From Micavibrio sp. UBA6929 (GTDB lineage: Bacteria > Pseudomonadota > Alphaproteobacteria > Micavibrionales > Micavibrionaceae): 64,000 nucleotides of DNA. Positions 62,689 through 64,000 of this stretch are shown here, piece by piece. The DNA is taken from the NCBI GenBank assembly GCA_002448815.1, contig DKAJ01000009.1, positions 171,433-235,432 on the forward strand, written 5' to 3'. The notes below the pieces were generated by a model that saw only the letters and a list, made by a program, of their open reading frames with translations, was not told the DNA's origin and made no database searches. The position numbers and the translations under genes are program-made. Numbering within the stretch: position 1 is the first letter of the stretch; the number at the start of each line of letters is the position of its first letter.

Positions 62689-63471
62689 GCTGTATCCTTG
62701 TGTCAGAATATTATTAAAGCTGGTGCTGTTATCCTGACGAATATCATCTAATGTTATAGTATCGTTACGAGGATCCGTGCCAACAGGACGCCCGTTTACA
62801 TGGGCTAAAAGCATTTGCTCCGTTAAGTAATCCACCACAGGCGGATCCAGCAGCTCATAACAAACCTGATCTTGTTCACGAATGCCTTTGCGGAACATCT
62901 TTGCATCAATAGGGACATAATCGGACACGGTTTCGATCATATCTTGGGTGATGCGCTGAATGGGAAATTCACCGCGTGGCTGGCCGACAAGCTCAACATA
63001 ATGGGCGTCATTAATGATCTCGCCATCGACCAAATACTGCTTGCGATCTTCTGCCTTTTCAAAATAGGCAAAAACCAGCTTATCTTTAGGGGCAAGATCA
63101 TTGAATATGTTCGTCAGCCTGCGCACCGCGCCGCCAACATCGCCGCCGCCGCCTAAATAGACTGTGGCATGGCGAATATTTTCTTTCGGTAGCCAAGGCA
63201 TAGCCAAACGCACCATTTCTTCACGCTGATGCGCGTTAAAGGGATTGCGTTCGCCTTCAATATTATCTGTTTTGTCGTTGAGGACAAGATTGACGTTAAG
63301 ACCAGATGCACGCAGTGTTTCAAGCAAAGCCCTGTGCCCTCGATGAGGGGGCTGAAAACGACCGAAGAGAACAATGTCCGTGTAACCTTGTTCTTTCCAA
63401 GACGTTAATTCTTGAAGATAGTTGCATCCAGCCTCTGTGAACGTAGTGTTCAAAGAAGTGTTTTCTATCAT
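62683..63471 (-). CDS. Nicotinamide-nucleotide adenylyltransferase-like protein
   Basis: About 262 residues. VLFGRFQPPHRGHRALL holds the HxGH nucleotidyltransferase motif, PFNAHQREEMVRLAM is the NMNAT-type follow-on and VPIDAKMFRKGI resembles the ISSTxxR-type late motif region with changes. The family makes NAD from NMN and ATP or related dinucleotides. The C-terminal 60 residues do not match known NMNATs that I recall. ATG 63471 was used; ATG 63525 and a start at 63543 are in frame but lack ribosome-binding sites. Confidence 0.75.
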   Translation of the reverse strand: MIENTSLNTTFTEAGCNYLQELTSWKEQGYTDIVLFGRFQPPHRGHRALLETLRASGLNVNLVLNDKTDNIEGERNPFNAHQREEMVRLAMPWLPKENIRHATVYLGGGGDVGGAVRRLTNIFNDLAPKDKLVFAYFEKAEDRKQYLVDGEIINDAHYVELVGQPRGEFPIQRITQDMIETVSDYVPIDAKMFRKGIREQDQVCYELLDPPVVDYLTEQMLLAHVNGRPVGTDPRNDTITLDDIRQDNSTSFNNILTQGYSL

Positions 63472-63752
63472 ATTTTTAAACCGTTTTCCGTTAACTAAGT
63501 GACTAGTTAAGGGCAAATTAGACATATTAAATGCAGAAAACAATGGTTTTTATAGCATATTCGAAAAAAGAAATATTATCTAAAAATTGCATAAAAAAAT
63601 AGAATAAAAGAAAAGAATTTTTAAATTTTTAGAAATTTTTTTAAAAATAAAAGCGATTTTTTGTCTTTATGAAAATACTTAAAAGTGCGGCATTATCAGG
63701 TGAGATTGACGAAGGCAGTGCTGGTAAAGAATCGCCTGCCGCATCAATGTGT
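63472..63752. other. AT-rich intergenic region
   Basis: A strikingly AT-rich stretch of about 130 bases (63540-63670) with A- and T-runs, unlike the rest of the window. It probably holds the promoter of the adenylyltransferase-like gene. No RNA gene or operator recognised. Confidence 0.5.
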
Positions 63753-63980
63753 TTAGACGATGGTCAGGTTAGGGGGGCGTGGCGGTGGATTAAGAATTTG
63801 CTGACGTATATTTTGTACGGTTTTTAGCATATCTTTTTGCAGATCACGGAACATATTTTCCAGCTCACTGTCGCCCTGCGGCTGTGCATTTAGACCATGA
63901 GAATACATGCCCAAAGTATGCAGTTCCATGAGAGAAGCATTCTCTTCTGTAGGTGCGCATGTTGATGCCGTATCAATCAT
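63753..63980 (-). CDS. Small hypothetical protein, possibly extending beyond the window
   Basis: Not recognised. 75 residues from the ATG at 63980, soluble, with a helical segment SELENMFRDLQKDMLKTVQNI and a proline-rich end (NPPPRPPNL). No ribosome-binding site precedes the ATG and the frame remains open to the window end, so it may be the tail of a longer gene. Confidence 0.45.
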   Translation of the reverse strand: MIDTASTCAPTEENASLMELHTLGMYSHGLNAQPQGDSELENMFRDLQKDMLKTVQNIRQQILNPPPRPPNLTIV

Positions 63981-64000
63981 GATTGTGCGTTTATGGATGC

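Noticed and set aside
63669..63827. A 52-codon plus-strand ORF (MKILKSAALSGEIDEG...)
   Set aside because: No ribosome-binding site, and it overlaps the opposite-strand small ORF; coding is not supported.

Overview
The window looks like chromosomal DNA of a free-living, aerobic to microaerobic, salt-tolerant Gram-negative bacterium, most probably an alphaproteobacterium. The reasons are the ccoNOQP-GHIS order of the cbb3 oxidase genes, the FixK/FNR-type operators, the SitABCD-MntR set, and gene complements such as slyX, purT and a MOFRL glycerate kinase. I cannot fix the order or genus from sequence alone. No prophage, IS element, CRISPR array, tRNA or rRNA was seen.

Layout. 1-3008: the end of glycerol kinase followed by a fused glucosylglycerol-phosphate phosphatase/synthase (ggpPS), an osmolyte gene beside the enzyme that makes its acceptor. 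3036-5287: an ABC-2 exporter pair and an O6-alkylguanine-DNA methyltransferase. 5334-9291: a manganese importer operon sitABCD-mntR with a probable MntR operator. 9295-13334: a lipoprotein hydrolase, an autotransporter-type beta-barrel and an O-antigen-ligase-like membrane protein. 13331-16514: pyrD, pyrC and cysK. 16992-21126: the class Ib ribonucleotide reductase operon nrdHIEF behind a tandem NrdR box and a consensus sigma70 promoter. 21155-22761: a patatin phospholipase and a low-molecular-weight phosphatase.

22835-34116 is an oxygen-response region. It contains hemN, ompW, the cbb3 operon (a TauE/SafE-like protein, ccoN, ccoO, ccoQ, ccoP, ccoG, ccoH, ccoI, ccoS) and a Crp/Fnr regulator. 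Three sites fit TTGA[TC]-N4-[AG]TCAA, before hemN, ompW and the divergent regulator/cbb3 promoter region. The regulator carries a cysteine cluster at its C terminus rather than its N terminus.

34136-38407: small unknown proteins, purT, a chemoreceptor and slyX. 38434-45737: a glucosylglycerate cluster with a synthase, a phosphatase, a GH13 phosphorylase and a glycerate kinase, plus an ATP-grasp/class-I-amidotransferase pair. Synthesis and recovery of this compatible solute would both be encoded here. 45818-59375: a two-partner secretion system with a 3914-residue TpsA exoprotein full of imperfect repeats, ending in a CX5C pair, and its TpsB transporter. 59740-63980: a signal-peptide-bearing catalase-peroxidase, a 2H phosphoesterase, an NMN adenylyltransferase-like protein and a small unknown ORF.

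The main themes are two glucosyl compatible solutes, manganese and oxidative-stress handling (Mn import, class Ib RNR, KatG), low-oxygen respiration and a very large surface adhesin. The observations most worth testing are the C-terminal cysteine cluster of the Crp/Fnr regulator, the closed glucosylglycerate cycle with its ATP-grasp neighbours, and the C-terminal cysteine pair of the giant TpsA.
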